From assembly GCF_021023135.1 (NCBI RefSeq), contig NZ_PGFV01000004.1, positions 186,001 through 250,000 on the forward strand: a stretch of DNA of 64,000 nucleotides, written 5' to 3'. Both the position numbers and the translations under genes were made by a program. How positions within the stretch are numbered: position 1 is the stretch's first letter; each line of letters begins with the position of its first letter. Shown piece by piece: positions 55,077 to 63,129 of this stretch. Source of the DNA: Brevibacterium sp. CCUG 69071. Lineage in GTDB: Bacteria; Actinomycetota; Actinomycetes; Actinomycetales; Brevibacteriaceae. Below the pieces are notes generated by a model. The model searched no databases. It worked only from the letters and a program-made list of their open reading frames with translations, and was not told the DNA's origin.

Positions 55077-56225
55077 ATGGATCTTGAACTCAACGACATT
55101 CAGCAAGAACTCGCCAGCACACTGAGCAAGTACCTGCGCAGCGAATACGACACCGCCAAGCGCGAGGAGATCCTCCGCAGCGATGAGGGCATCTCCCGCG
55201 AGCACTGGCAGCAGTTCGCGGAAATGGGCCTGGTCGGGCTCGCCGTGCCGGAGAACTACGGAGGCGCCGGAATGACCTTCAACGAGGTGGCCGTCGTCGC
55301 CGAGGCATTCGGCCGCTCCCTCGTACTCGAACCCTTCCTCGCCACCGCGGTGCTCGGAGCGAACGCGATCGTACTCGGCGGCAGTGAGGAGCAGAAGCAG
55401 GAGATCCTGCCCGGAGTCTGCGAAGGCCAGACCTTCCTCGCCCTCGCGGCCTTCGAACCGAACTCCCGCTACGCGCTCGAGTCCCCCGAGACGAGCGCCA
55501 CCAGCGCAGCCGGGGGCTCCGTGACGATCACCGGCGAGAAGAACTCCGTGCTCGGCGGCGACGTCGCCGACCACTTCATCGTCACCGCAGTCGAGAACGG
55601 GGAACTCGGACTGTTCCTCGTCGCCGCCGATGCCACCGGCGTCACCCGGGCCGCGCACCGCCAGGCCGATGGCCTCGGCAGCGCAAGCGTGAAGTTCGAC
55701 AACGCTCCCGCCCAGCGCCTGGGCGGCGGAGATGCCCGTGAAGTCCTCGCCGAGGTGATCGATACCGGCAATGCCGCGATCATCGCCGAGGCGGTCGGAG
55801 CGATGGAGGCCTCACTGACGATGACGGCCGAGTACCTCAAGACCCGCGAGCAGTTCGGTGCCCCGATCGGCGCGAACCAGGCGCTGCAGCACCGCGCGTC
55901 CGACCTCTACGCGGAACTCGAGTACGCCCGAAGCATGGCCCTGTACTCACGTCTGGCTGTGACCTCGGAAGCGGCCGGAGCCGAGAAGGACCGCCACCGC
56001 GATGTCATCGCCTCGAAGATCGTCATCGACCAGTCGGCTCGCAACATCAGCCAGGAGTCGATCCAGATGCACGGCGGCATCGGTATGACCATGGAATATC
56101 CCATCGGCCACTATGCCAAGCGCCTGACCGTCATGACTCGCACCTTCGACGACGCAGATTCGCTGACCGCCGAGCTTGCCGAGATCGGCGGACTCATCGA
56201 ACCCCAGGCCGCCGACCTCAACTGA
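55077..56225 (+). CDS. Acyl-CoA dehydrogenase, small-subunit type
   Basis: A 382-residue acyl-CoA dehydrogenase homologue. GLAVPENYGGAGMTFNEVAVV is the N-terminal family block, the middle domain lacks a typical FAD-site TxPxAGSD motif (reading LAAFEPNSRYALESPET), and the C-terminal part has KTREQFGAPIGANQALQHR and IQMHGGIGMTMEYPIGHYAK. Partner subunits of alpha-beta dehydrogenases show this divergence. With the gene 38 bp upstream it forms a probable heteromeric enzyme for branched, cyclic or dicarboxylic acyl-CoA. Ribosome-binding site AGAGGA precedes the ATG. Two terminator hairpins follow. Confidence 0.9.
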   Translation: MDLELNDIQQELASTLSKYLRSEYDTAKREEILRSDEGISREHWQQFAEMGLVGLAVPENYGGAGMTFNEVAVVAEAFGRSLVLEPFLATAVLGANAIVLGGSEEQKQEILPGVCEGQTFLALAAFEPNSRYALESPETSATSAAGGSVTITGEKNSVLGGDVADHFIVTAVENGELGLFLVAADATGVTRAAHRQADGLGSASVKFDNAPAQRLGGGDAREVLAEVIDTGNAAIIAEAVGAMEASLTMTAEYLKTREQFGAPIGANQALQHRASDLYAELEYARSMALYSRLAVTSEAAGAEKDRHRDVIASKIVIDQSARNISQESIQMHGGIGMTMEYPIGHYAKRLTVMTRTFDDADSLTAELAEIGGLIEPQAADLN

Positions 56226-56312
56226 GGTCGAGTACCGCTGTCGGGGCCTGTCCCCGCCCGGTACACCCGGCCCCGCCCGGAACGCCTCACGAGAGGCGCC
56301 TCACACGGGCAC

Positions 56313-56390
56313 GTGCCCCGGTCCCCTGAAGTGGGAGTGCCGGGGCACAACACCGCCGAGGCGGCACGATCACCATCGTGCCGCCTCGGC
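56313..56390 (+). terminator. Tandem terminator hairpins after the dehydrogenase operon
   Basis: The first hairpin pairs GTGCCCCGG (56313-56321) with CCGGGGCAC (56340-56348). The second is a perfect 16-bp stem, GCCGAGGCGGCACGAT (56355-56370) with ATCGTGCCGCCTCGGC (56375-56390), loop CACC, followed by GCTTT. It is the strongest terminator in the window. Confidence 0.85.
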
Positions 56391-56529
56391 GCTTTCAGAG
56401 CCTCGGTGCCATGGCTGTCTCGGTGATCTCCCTCTGCTAAGACTCCCCCTAGCCTCAACGGATCCGCACAGCCTCCGGGCGGCCTGCAGCCTCCCGCGGC
56501 CCCCTCTCGGCCGCTCGCCACTGCCCTGG

Positions 56530-56706
56530 GTGGACGTTCCGAGCCGCTCACCTGCACTGGGTGTGGACGCCCCGGGCCGCTTGCCTGCCCTAGGTGGACG
56601 ATCCGAGCCGCGCACCTGCCCTAGGTGGACGTTTCGGGCTGATCGAGGGGGTCTAGTGGACCAAATGGGCCGATTCGCCGGAGCAGATTCGGCCCAGATC
56701 GTCCAC
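56530..56706. repeat. Half-site array downstream of the DUF559 gene
   Basis: GTGGAC starts at 56530, 56563, 56594, 56625 and 56656, spaced 33, 31, 31 and 31 bp. Each is followed by a variable 4-6 bases and a GAGCCG/GGGCCGA-like block. The last copy (GTGGACCAAATGGGCCGA, 56656-56673) faces an inverted copy (TCGGCCCAGATCGTCCAC, 56689-56706), forming an imperfect 18-bp-arm palindrome. The same half-site occurs on the other side of the DUF559 gene. The flanking part of this 521-bp gene-free stretch (56226-56746) contains the terminators above. Confidence 0.8.
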
Positions 56707-56746
56707 CCACACGGTCTTCAGCGAGCTTCATTGAGGGCATCTGCGC

Positions 56747-57685
56747 TCATCCCAGACCGAGCTTGCGCCGAATCTTCGCCTCAAGCTGCCGGTAGTCGGT
56801 CATCCGAGTCACCTTCAGAACGGTCCAGCCCGCATCTACCAGTGCTTCATCGCGTTCCGAATCACGAGTCCACTGCTTCGTCGACTCTCTGTGCAGGTCG
56901 CTGTCGTATTCGAGAGCCAGCTTCTCCTCCTCATACCCCAAGTCGGGCTCGATCACTCCCCGAGCCAGATCGGACGCCACCTGCGGGTGCACGGTCGGCT
57001 CGGGCAGTCCTACCCGGAGGGTCCACAACCGCAGACCGGTTTCCTGCGGCGAGTCCACGCCCGGCCGGATCAGTCGAACGGCCTCGAGCAGTGTCTCCCG
57101 ACCTCGCAGACGACGAGGCGCCTGCAGAGCCGCGGTGATGTCATCGATGCTCATCTGCGCCGGCCCGTGCCAATTGCCGACTCCGGCATCGCCGACCATC
57201 ACCAGGTCATCGAGGTTGAGCCTGGCGCCGAGCGTGATGAAGACTTCGGCAGGCATGAGCACCGGCAGGTCGAGCCATTCGGCGCGAGTCAGGTACGGGG
57301 TGCGACGCAGCGATACCCGCGGCATTCGGATCCGCATGTTCCTGTCGTCGGCACACAGGTGCAGATGATCATTGCTCAGCGGCGGAGGCAGTGGCCAGCC
57401 GAAGATGCGCGCGGCCGTGGCTCCGTCGGCGAAGACGTTGGGGAACTTGAGCCGGGCGGCCCGCAGCCGCAGCGAGTCCCAGGTCCATGCATCGCCGGCC
57501 CACTTCGGGGTGCGTAGCGACTCAGTGCTGTTGCGATCCATGCGCACCCCGGGCAGGACTATCGGACATCTCGGCGTATTCAGCATCTGATGCCGAGTGA
57601 TGCCGAACTCGCCTGCCTGACGCGTCCGAAAGAGGCGCGGATAGTCACGCTTCTCCCATTGTCTGCTGTTGAACATACGTGCCAT
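56747..57685 (-). CDS. DUF559-domain protein, Vsr-like nuclease fold
   Basis: A 312-residue protein. The N-terminal two-thirds (MARMFNSRQWEKRDYPRLF... with RHQMLNTPRC) resembles AbiEi-like DNA-binding antitoxin openings. The C-terminal DUF559 domain shows the restriction-endonuclease-like pattern: an early Glu in VDSPQETGLRLW, Pro-Asp in IEPDLGYEEE, and LALEYDSDLHRES with the active-site Glu-Asp pair, then RDEALVDAGWTVLKVT. It may cut or nick DNA; activity is not established for the family. The start at 57685 is chosen over 57754, which would add a dubious 23 residues; ATG at 57676 is another option. It is bracketed by arrays of one 18-bp half-site. Confidence 0.75.
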   Translation of the reverse strand: MARMFNSRQWEKRDYPRLFRTRQAGEFGITRHQMLNTPRCPIVLPGVRMDRNSTESLRTPKWAGDAWTWDSLRLRAARLKFPNVFADGATAARIFGWPLPPPLSNDHLHLCADDRNMRIRMPRVSLRRTPYLTRAEWLDLPVLMPAEVFITLGARLNLDDLVMVGDAGVGNWHGPAQMSIDDITAALQAPRRLRGRETLLEAVRLIRPGVDSPQETGLRLWTLRVGLPEPTVHPQVASDLARGVIEPDLGYEEEKLALEYDSDLHRESTKQWTRDSERDEALVDAGWTVLKVTRMTDYRQLEAKIRRKLGLG

Positions 57686-57792
57686 GCTGTCGCATTTCCA
57701 ACGAGAAAGGGAGAACTGAAAACCGGCCTGTGGACAGAGATTCTTCATCCACAAGAAAAGACGCGCAAGTCACTTCGGATATGCACTGCTCG

Positions 57793-57904
57793 GTGGACGA
57801 AATGGGCCGAAGCGCCCGTCACTGGCGGACGAAAGGGGCCGACTCATCCGCGGCAGATCGGCCCAAAAAGTCCACCCAGGAGCAGATCGGCCTTATTCGC
57901 CCAC
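57793..57904. repeat. Half-site array upstream of the DUF559 gene
   Basis: Two direct copies, GTGGACGAAATGGGCCGA (57793-57810) and GCGGACGAAAGGGGCCGA (57825-57842), are followed by two inverted copies, TCGGCCCAAAAAGTCCAC (57858-57875) and TCGGCCTTATTCGCCCAC (57887-57904). Start-to-start spacings of like copies are 32 and 29 bp. The first copy matches the copy at 56656 at 17 of 18 bases. It lies in the 380-bp gene-free stretch 57686-58065, in front of the DUF559 gene; the rest of the stretch shows nothing recognisable. Confidence 0.8.
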
Positions 57905-58065
57905 CGAAGAGAGCGGACGCAGCGGACTGGCGGAACTTCCGGCAGGAGAGAGGACAGAACGTGCGACCGCGGCGGCAGAATCAGCACGGATCGTCCGCCG
58001 GATCACGCGGGACGCGGTGGGCCGGCCGCTGCAACGTGCGGCAACGGCCGCATGGAACCAGAGTG

Positions 58066-58695
58066 TCAGCCGACGGGCTGGCCGTAGACGTGGCGGCGGA
58101 CCCACGAGTGCATCGTGATCGCTGCAGCCGCCGCTGCGTTCATCGACCTGGTCGAACCGTATTGCGCGATCGACAGCACCGCGGTGCTCGCCTCGTGTGC
58201 CGCCTCGCTCAGTCCCGGGCCTTCCTGGCCGAACAGGAGAAGGCAGCTCTTCGGCAGGTCATAAGTCTCCAGCGGCACGGAATCCGGGAAGTTGTCGATG
58301 CCGATGAGCGGCACATCGTTCTCCGCGCACCACTGCAGCAGGTCGTCGACGCTCGGGTGGTGGATGATGTGCTGGTACTTGTCCGTGACCATCGCGCCGC
58401 GCCGGTTCCACCGACGCCGGCCGACGATGTGCACGGCGGCGGCGTTGAAGGCGTTCGCGGTGCGCACGACGGAGCCGATGTTGAGATCGTGCTGCCAGTT
58501 CTCGACCCCGACGTGGAAGTCATGCCGAGTCGTATCGAGATCGGCCACGATCGCATCGTGCTTCCAGTAGCGGTAGCGATCGACGACGTTGCGCCGATCG
58601 CCCTCGCGCAGCAGCTCGGGATCGAAGTGCTCACCGACAGGCCAGGGGCCGGTCCACGGACCGACCCCCACCTGCGGCTGCGCGCCGTCTGTCAC
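58066..58695 (-). CDS. TrmH/SpoU-family RNA 2'-O-methyltransferase
   Basis: A 209-residue SPOUT methyltransferase. The three knot motifs are intact: NIGSVVRTANAFNAAAVHIV, CLLLFGQEGPGLSEAAHEA and SIAQYGSTRSMNAAAAAAI, with catalytic Arg in the first. It uses S-adenosylmethionine to methylate a ribose in tRNA or rRNA; the target cannot be told from sequence. A GTG start overlaps the upstream permease stop by 4 bp (GTGA), so it is the last gene of the ABC operon. Confidence 0.92.
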   Translation of the reverse strand: MTDGAQPQVGVGPWTGPWPVGEHFDPELLREGDRRNVVDRYRYWKHDAIVADLDTTRHDFHVGVENWQHDLNIGSVVRTANAFNAAAVHIVGRRRWNRRGAMVTDKYQHIIHHPSVDDLLQWCAENDVPLIGIDNFPDSVPLETYDLPKSCLLLFGQEGPGLSEAAHEASTAVLSIAQYGSTRSMNAAAAAAITMHSWVRRHVYGQPVG

Positions 58696-60419
58696 GGCTT
58701 GTCGTCGGAATCGTCCGCCGACTCGTCGTCCTCAGTCGCCGCAGCGTCCTTGGACGCCGCAGCGTCCCTCTTCGGCTTCGCAGTCGACTTCGCCGAGGCG
58801 GCACTCGCGTCATCGTCCTTCGCGGCCTTCACCTCGGTGTCGGTGGCGTCGGTGTCGTCGTCATCCGCGTCGGTGTCCGCGTCCTCAGCATCGGCCGAGT
58901 CGGACTTCTTCGAAGAGACTGAACCGGCGGCGACCTTCTTCGCACGCTTGCTCATCTTCACCTCCTTGCCGGCGCGGCCTCCACCGGTGAGCACCGAGCG
59001 GACGTAGGCCCCTCCGGCCAGCGAGTGGAGGATGAAGGCGAGCACCGCGGCGATCGCGGCGGCGACGAGTCCCTCCCACCATTCGGCCTGACCGGCGAAG
59101 AAGCGACCGGCAATGCCCAGCGGCGAGGTGAACGGCACCCACGACAGGACCTTCGCGACCATGCCCGTGGCACCGACGAACATCGGCGCGAAGAGACCGG
59201 CGACGGTGATCACACCGATGATCGAGAGGAAGGTCGTGCGCGCCTTCGCCCCGACCACGGTCGAGGCCCACACGAGGAGTGCGAAGACCGACCACGCAGT
59301 GAACAGCAGGGCGAGGGCGAACCAACCGAGCCCCGGCAGCATATCGAAGGCCAGCTCGGTCTTGCCCGAGAGCGAGAGTCCCAGCTCCGCGATGACGGCG
59401 GCCACGACGAGGTGGACGACGACGAGCGAGATGGTTCCCGTGATCCTGCCCGACGCCGAGGCACGGGGCGGGATCGTGGCCGCGATGATCTCCGTGATCC
59501 GGTTGCGCTTCTCCAAGCGCAGGTTCTGATACAGCGCGGTGCCGAGAGTGGCGATGACGAGCAGGGAGAAGGCGACCATTCCCCACAGCACCGGCGTCGC
59601 GATGGTGTCCTCGACCGCGGGAGCATTGAGCAGGGTGGCCTTGGTCTCCGGAGCAAGCTTCTCCAACAGCGCCTCGGGCTGCTTGTCCAAGGCGATGATC
59701 GTCGGCTGACCCTGACCACTCGGATCCTGGATGAAGGCGGCGTCGACCTTGCCCTCGCGGACGAGCTTCTCCGCGGATTCGGCATCCTCGGCGTCGGTGA
59801 TCTTCACGCCGAGCTGCTGTTCGTACATCGCGGCCTGCTCGCCCACACCGACCATGGCCATGCTCGGTGTGCCCGAGGCCTTGTCGGAGGCCCCGACCAG
59901 ACCGGCGATGATCGCGGCGAGGATGCCGAGGATGATCACGGCCCCGGTGACGAGGAAGTAGGGACTGCGCAGCGCGGTCGAGCTCTCCCGGTTCGACACC
60001 AGCCACGAGGCCTGGCGCTTGCCGACGTCGACGAACTCCGAGACCAGACCGGTCTCTGGCAGCTCCTCCGGAGCAGGGGTGTCTTCGGCGAGTTCGGCGG
60101 GAACCTCGACGAAACCGAGGTCATCGTCCGAATCCTCGCCCGCAGCCACCTCGGCGCCGGGATCGTTGACGTCCACGGCCGCAGCATCGTCGGCACCGGA
60201 GACGTCATCCGCCGAGGCGGTGCCATCGTCCGCGGCGTCAGCGACGTCGGAATCGACATCGGCGCCGGACTTCGCGTCAACGCCTGACTTCGTATCCTCG
60301 GTGGGCTCGATCTCGTCATCGCTGGGGATGCCGAGATCGTCGATGCCTTCGCCGGCGGTGCCCTTCGACACGACCGGTTCGGGGGTTTCGTCTTCCGAAC
60401 CCTTGTCCTTGCGCGCCAT
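58692..60419 (-). CDS. ABC-2 (NatB-like) permease with acidic N- and C-terminal tails
   Basis: A 575-residue permease. A first membrane helix (FLVTGAVIILGILAAIIAGLVG, residues about 155-175) is followed by an extracytoplasmic domain of about 100 residues and five further helices to about residue 480, as in NatB/YhaP-type ABC-2 proteins. The first 120 residues are Asp/Glu/Ala-rich and the last 90 alternate acidic and Lys-rich blocks; both are predicted disordered. AAGGAGG precedes the ATG, which overlaps the upstream ATPase stop by one base (TAATG). It should partner the ATPase-like protein, whose motifs are degenerate. Confidence 0.85.
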   Translation of the reverse strand: MARKDKGSEDETPEPVVSKGTAGEGIDDLGIPSDDEIEPTEDTKSGVDAKSGADVDSDVADAADDGTASADDVSGADDAAAVDVNDPGAEVAAGEDSDDDLGFVEVPAELAEDTPAPEELPETGLVSEFVDVGKRQASWLVSNRESSTALRSPYFLVTGAVIILGILAAIIAGLVGASDKASGTPSMAMVGVGEQAAMYEQQLGVKITDAEDAESAEKLVREGKVDAAFIQDPSGQGQPTIIALDKQPEALLEKLAPETKATLLNAPAVEDTIATPVLWGMVAFSLLVIATLGTALYQNLRLEKRNRITEIIAATIPPRASASGRITGTISLVVVHLVVAAVIAELGLSLSGKTELAFDMLPGLGWFALALLFTAWSVFALLVWASTVVGAKARTTFLSIIGVITVAGLFAPMFVGATGMVAKVLSWVPFTSPLGIAGRFFAGQAEWWEGLVAAAIAAVLAFILHSLAGGAYVRSVLTGGGRAGKEVKMSKRAKKVAAGSVSSKKSDSADAEDADTDADDDDTDATDTEVKAAKDDDASAASAKSTAKPKRDAAASKDAAATEDDESADDSDDKP

Positions 60420-61300
60420 TACAGGGCCTCCTTATACTGCTCGGCCAGTGTCGGACGGACACTCTCGAAGCTCTTCACACCGTCGAGTGTCGCGACGGTC
60501 GCCGCAGCGGACTTCGCGTCCTCGGCACGGAAGCTGATGACATTGTCCCGGCGATCGACGACGGAGACGTCGCTGACGCCTCGACGGGACTTCAGGGTCT
60601 GGGCGGCCGCCTCGGCGTTGTCGAGTTCGACCCGGTACTTAGCGGCACCGCGCAGCTTCTCGACGCTGCCCGCGGCCGCGACCTTGCCCTGGCTGATGAG
60701 GACGACGTCATCGGCATAGGTCTGCGCCGCCTCCCAATCATCGGTGGCGATGACGACGGGCACGCCCGAGGACGCGTGGGCCCGCAGCAGCGACATCACG
60801 AGCCGTGTCGACTGGGCGTCGAGGCCGGAGAACGCATCGTCGATGACGACGACGTCGGGATCGGCGGCCAGAGTGGCGGCGATGTCGACGCGGGCGATCT
60901 CCGTGCCGGACAGGTTCTTCAGCGGGGCATAGCCGCGATCGGCGAGCTCGAGGTGGGACAGCAGGGTGAGCGCATTGCGCTCGGCCGCGCCGAGGGTGAT
61001 GCCGTGCAGGCGGGCGAGATAGACGATCTGGTCGATCACGCGCATGTTCGGGTACCCGCCGCGCTCGGCGGGCAGATAGCCGAAGTTCTGGCGGTCACCG
61101 AAGTCGAGTTCGAAGTCCTCGAGTTCGATGCTGCCCTCGTCGGCCGAGATCAGACCCATGATGACACGCACCAGCTCGGTCCGGCCCGCCGATCGGGTTC
61201 CGACGATCGCGGTGACCCGTCCTGCCTTCGCGGTGAAACTCACCTCGTCCAGATACGTCCGCTTCCCCTTGCGCAGGGAAATCTCTTTCAGTGTGAGCAC
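60419..61300 (-). CDS. ABC ATPase-like protein with degenerate catalytic motifs
   Basis: A 293-residue NatA-like ABC protein. The fold is preserved (SFTAKAGRVTAIV, FGYLPAERGGYPNMRV, DDVVLISQGKV) but every functional motif deviates: Walker A GTRSAGRTE has Arg for Lys, the signature reads LSGTE instead of LSGGQ, Walker B VVVIDDAFSGLD has Asp-Ala for Glu-Pro, and the H-loop histidine is replaced (VIATDDW). ATP binding might persist but hydrolysis is doubtful. A C-terminal domain of about 75 residues follows. The GTG start has AAGGA upstream. It is the first gene of an operon with the ABC-2 permease and the methyltransferase. Confidence 0.88.
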   Translation of the reverse strand: MLTLKEISLRKGKRTYLDEVSFTAKAGRVTAIVGTRSAGRTELVRVIMGLISADEGSIELEDFELDFGDRQNFGYLPAERGGYPNMRVIDQIVYLARLHGITLGAAERNALTLLSHLELADRGYAPLKNLSGTEIARVDIAATLAADPDVVVIDDAFSGLDAQSTRLVMSLLRAHASSGVPVVIATDDWEAAQTYADDVVLISQGKVAAAGSVEKLRGAAKYRVELDNAEAAAQTLKSRRGVSDVSVVDRRDNVISFRAEDAKSAAATVATLDGVKSFESVRPTLAEQYKEAL

Positions 61301-61493
61301 GCGTCATCCTTATCCGTTACTTGGAGCAATACTGTGGGAGTGTCTCATCTATCGTGTTGAATGGACCAACCTGTTTCAAACCAGCGCCCGGATTTCGACA
61401 GAATTGCCAGTCGAGTCCCAGCTGATGATCGATGGGGCAGATCAGCGCCTCGGAGCACCGGGAATCGGGGCCTCGGCCGCAGGTGGGAGACGG

Positions 61494-62060
61494 TCATTCC
61501 AGCCCGAGGTCGCCCGTGGTCAGGGCGGTGAGGTACGGGATCCCCGTCGCCTCGACCTTCTCCTTCGCACCCGTGTTGCGGTCCATGACCACGGCCACGG
61601 CCACCACCTCGGCGCCGGCCTCCTTGAGCGCCTCGACCGCGGTGAGCACCGAACCACCGGTCGTCGAGGTGTCCTCGACGGCGATGACGCGTCTGCCGCT
61701 GACATCGGGGCCTTCGACCCGGCGGGACATGCCGTGCTTCTTCGCTTCCTTGCGGACGACGAAGGAGTCCAAGGGCCGGTCGCGCAGGACCGAGCGGTGC
61801 ATGACCGCCGTGCCGACGGGGTCGGCCCCCATCGTCAGTCCGCCGACGGCGTCGATCGAATCGAGCAGGCCTTCGGCCTCGAGGAGATCGAGGATCACAT
61901 CGCCGACGAGCGGGGCCGAACGACGGTCGAGAGTGACCCGACGCAGATCCAGATAGTAATCGGCTTCCTTGCCCGATGAGAGGGTCACCTTGCCGCGAAC
62001 CACGGCGAGTTCGTCGATGAGGTCGAGCAGTTGTCGGCGAGTGTCTGCGCTGTCGGTCAT
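61494..62060 (-). CDS. pyrE: Orotate phosphoribosyltransferase
   Basis: A 188-residue enzyme that makes orotidine-5'-phosphate from orotate and PRPP in pyrimidine synthesis. The PRPP-binding motif VIAVEDTSTTGGSVLTAVEA is intact, as are the orotate-side TLSSGKEADYYLDLRR motif and the flexible catalytic loop RKEAKKHGMSRRVEG. The start at 62060 gives the usual length; an in-frame start at 62096 is less likely. It is followed by 193 bp before the ABC-like gene, and other pyrimidine genes are not adjacent. Confidence 0.96.
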   Translation of the reverse strand: MTDSADTRRQLLDLIDELAVVRGKVTLSSGKEADYYLDLRRVTLDRRSAPLVGDVILDLLEAEGLLDSIDAVGGLTMGADPVGTAVMHRSVLRDRPLDSFVVRKEAKKHGMSRRVEGPDVSGRRVIAVEDTSTTGGSVLTAVEALKEAGAEVVAVAVVMDRNTGAKEKVEATGIPYLTALTTGDLGLE

Positions 62061-62130
62061 GGCCCCCAGTCTAAACTGCCGCACCCGCAGAGCCATCCAG
62101 CGGTGTCACAGGGTCAATGGCGAATCGGCT

Positions 62131-62211
62131 GCGTGAGGATTTCGCCCGCGGCTGCAGCCGCGGTGTGTCCGTGCTCACCGAACGACGGCGTGAGGATTCG
62201 CCCGCGGCTGC
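62131..62211. repeat. Direct repeat upstream of pyrE
   Basis: A block starting GCGTGAGGATT and ending CGCCCGCGGCTGC occurs at 62131-62155 and again at 62188-62211, with one base difference in length, 57 bp apart. It lies in the divergent region between pyrE and the GlsB-like gene. Confidence 0.6.
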
Positions 62212-62333
62212 GTCCGTACCAATGTCATAAAGAATGAGAGTCGGACGTCTCGCAGTTCGAGAAACGGCTCTACCATTGGAAACAGAACCGACCGACAAGG
62301 CCGGTTACCGAACACTGAAGGGACGTGAGCACC

Positions 62334-62606
62334 ATGGGTTTCATCGCATATCTGATCCTCGGACTCATCGCCGGAGCCATTGCCAAGGCCATCCTGCCCG
62401 GTAAGCAAGGCGGCGGCTGGATCGCCACACTCATCCTCGGCGTCATCGGCGCGATGGTCGGCGGGTGGATCGGCGGCGCCGTCTTCGGCGCGGAGATGGA
62501 CAAGTTCTTCTCGCTCTCCACCTGGCTGTGCGCCATCGGCGGTTCGCTGATCGTCCTCGTCATCTGGGGACTCATCACCGGTCGATCGAAGAAGACCGCA
62601 GCCTGA
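62334..62606 (+). CDS. GlsB/YeaQ/YmgE-family membrane protein
   Basis: A 90-residue protein of three hydrophobic segments with the family's GLIAGAIAKAILPGKQGGGW opening and glycine-rich helices (LGVIGAMVGGWIGGAVFG). GlsB proteins are transglycosylase-associated membrane proteins linked to envelope stress and often occur with Asp23/Gls24 proteins, as here on the opposite strand. ATG at 62334 gives the typical N-terminus; GTG at 62325 is an alternative. Confidence 0.88.
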   Translation: MGFIAYLILGLIAGAIAKAILPGKQGGGWIATLILGVIGAMVGGWIGGAVFGAEMDKFFSLSTWLCAIGGSLIVLVIWGLITGRSKKTAA

Positions 62607-62620
62607 GCCTCACCGCACAC

Positions 62621-62691
62621 CGAAGCGGCCCCCTCCGAAGTTCGCGTCCTGCCTGACAGCGGGACCGCGAGCCGAGGAGGGGGCCGTTTCG
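62621..62691. terminator. Long hairpin between convergent stress genes
   Basis: A 16-bp arm with one mismatch (62621-62636 and 62676-62691), centred on CGGCCCCCTCC and GGAGGGGGCCG, encloses a 39-nt loop with its own GCGTCC/GGACCGC-like stem. It can end transcripts from both sides. Confidence 0.75.
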
Positions 62692-62769
62692 CGTCGTGGC
62701 AGCTCTTCAGCGGCGTTCGCGATGCAGTGTCCGCGGCCGAGGCGGCTCAGTGTCCGCGACTGGCGTGCC

Positions 62770-63129
62770 TCAGTGTCCGCGGGTGACGACGCGGAGGTCG
62801 ATCTCGAGTTCGCCGAGAGGCTCCTCGGTGCCGGCGACGAGATCGACCTCGATGACGGCGAAGATCTCATCGACGATCTCGGTGACGGGGCGGCTGTCAT
62901 CGAGGTGGGCGTCGACACGCACCCGCACTCCCCCGGCCGTCCGGGAGACATCGACGCCGACCGGCACTCCACCGGATCGTCGCAGCACTCGCGCCGTCGC
63001 GGTGGCGACGATGTAGCGCAGGCTCGGAGCCAGGGCGGTGACTCCGTCGACTCCAGTCACGGAATCGGTCAGACGCTGGGAGATCGCCGTCTCGTCGAAG
63101 TCCCCATCGGCAGTCTGTTCAGTCAACAT
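62770..63129 (-). CDS. Small Asp23/Gls24-like protein
   Basis: A 119-residue protein with alternating strands and helices resembling the Asp23/Gls24 fold (GVDGVTALAPSLRYIVATAT, then VRVRVDAHLDDSRPVTEIVD). It overlaps the upstream Asp23-family gene by 11 bp; the start at 63129 has AGGA upstream. Because the two proteins are encoded side by side they may form a complex. The family assignment is a pattern-based guess. Confidence 0.6.
   Translation of the reverse strand: MLTEQTADGDFDETAISQRLTDSVTGVDGVTALAPSLRYIVATATARVLRRSGGVPVGVDVSRTAGGVRVRVDAHLDDSRPVTEIVDEIFAVIEVDLVAGTEEPLGELEIDLRVVTRGH

Noticed and set aside
56530-56706. Possible CRISPR array
   Set aside because: The spacing is about 31 bp but the conserved part is only the short half-site and the intervening sequence is also partly conserved, not unique spacers. 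No cas gene is present.
59025-60287. Long plus-strand open frame opposite the ABC-2 permease gene
   Set aside because: It is an antisense shadow in high-GC DNA; its translation is low-complexity Arg/Gly/Asp/His without a domain, while the minus-strand frame has clear membrane helices and a strong ribosome-binding site.
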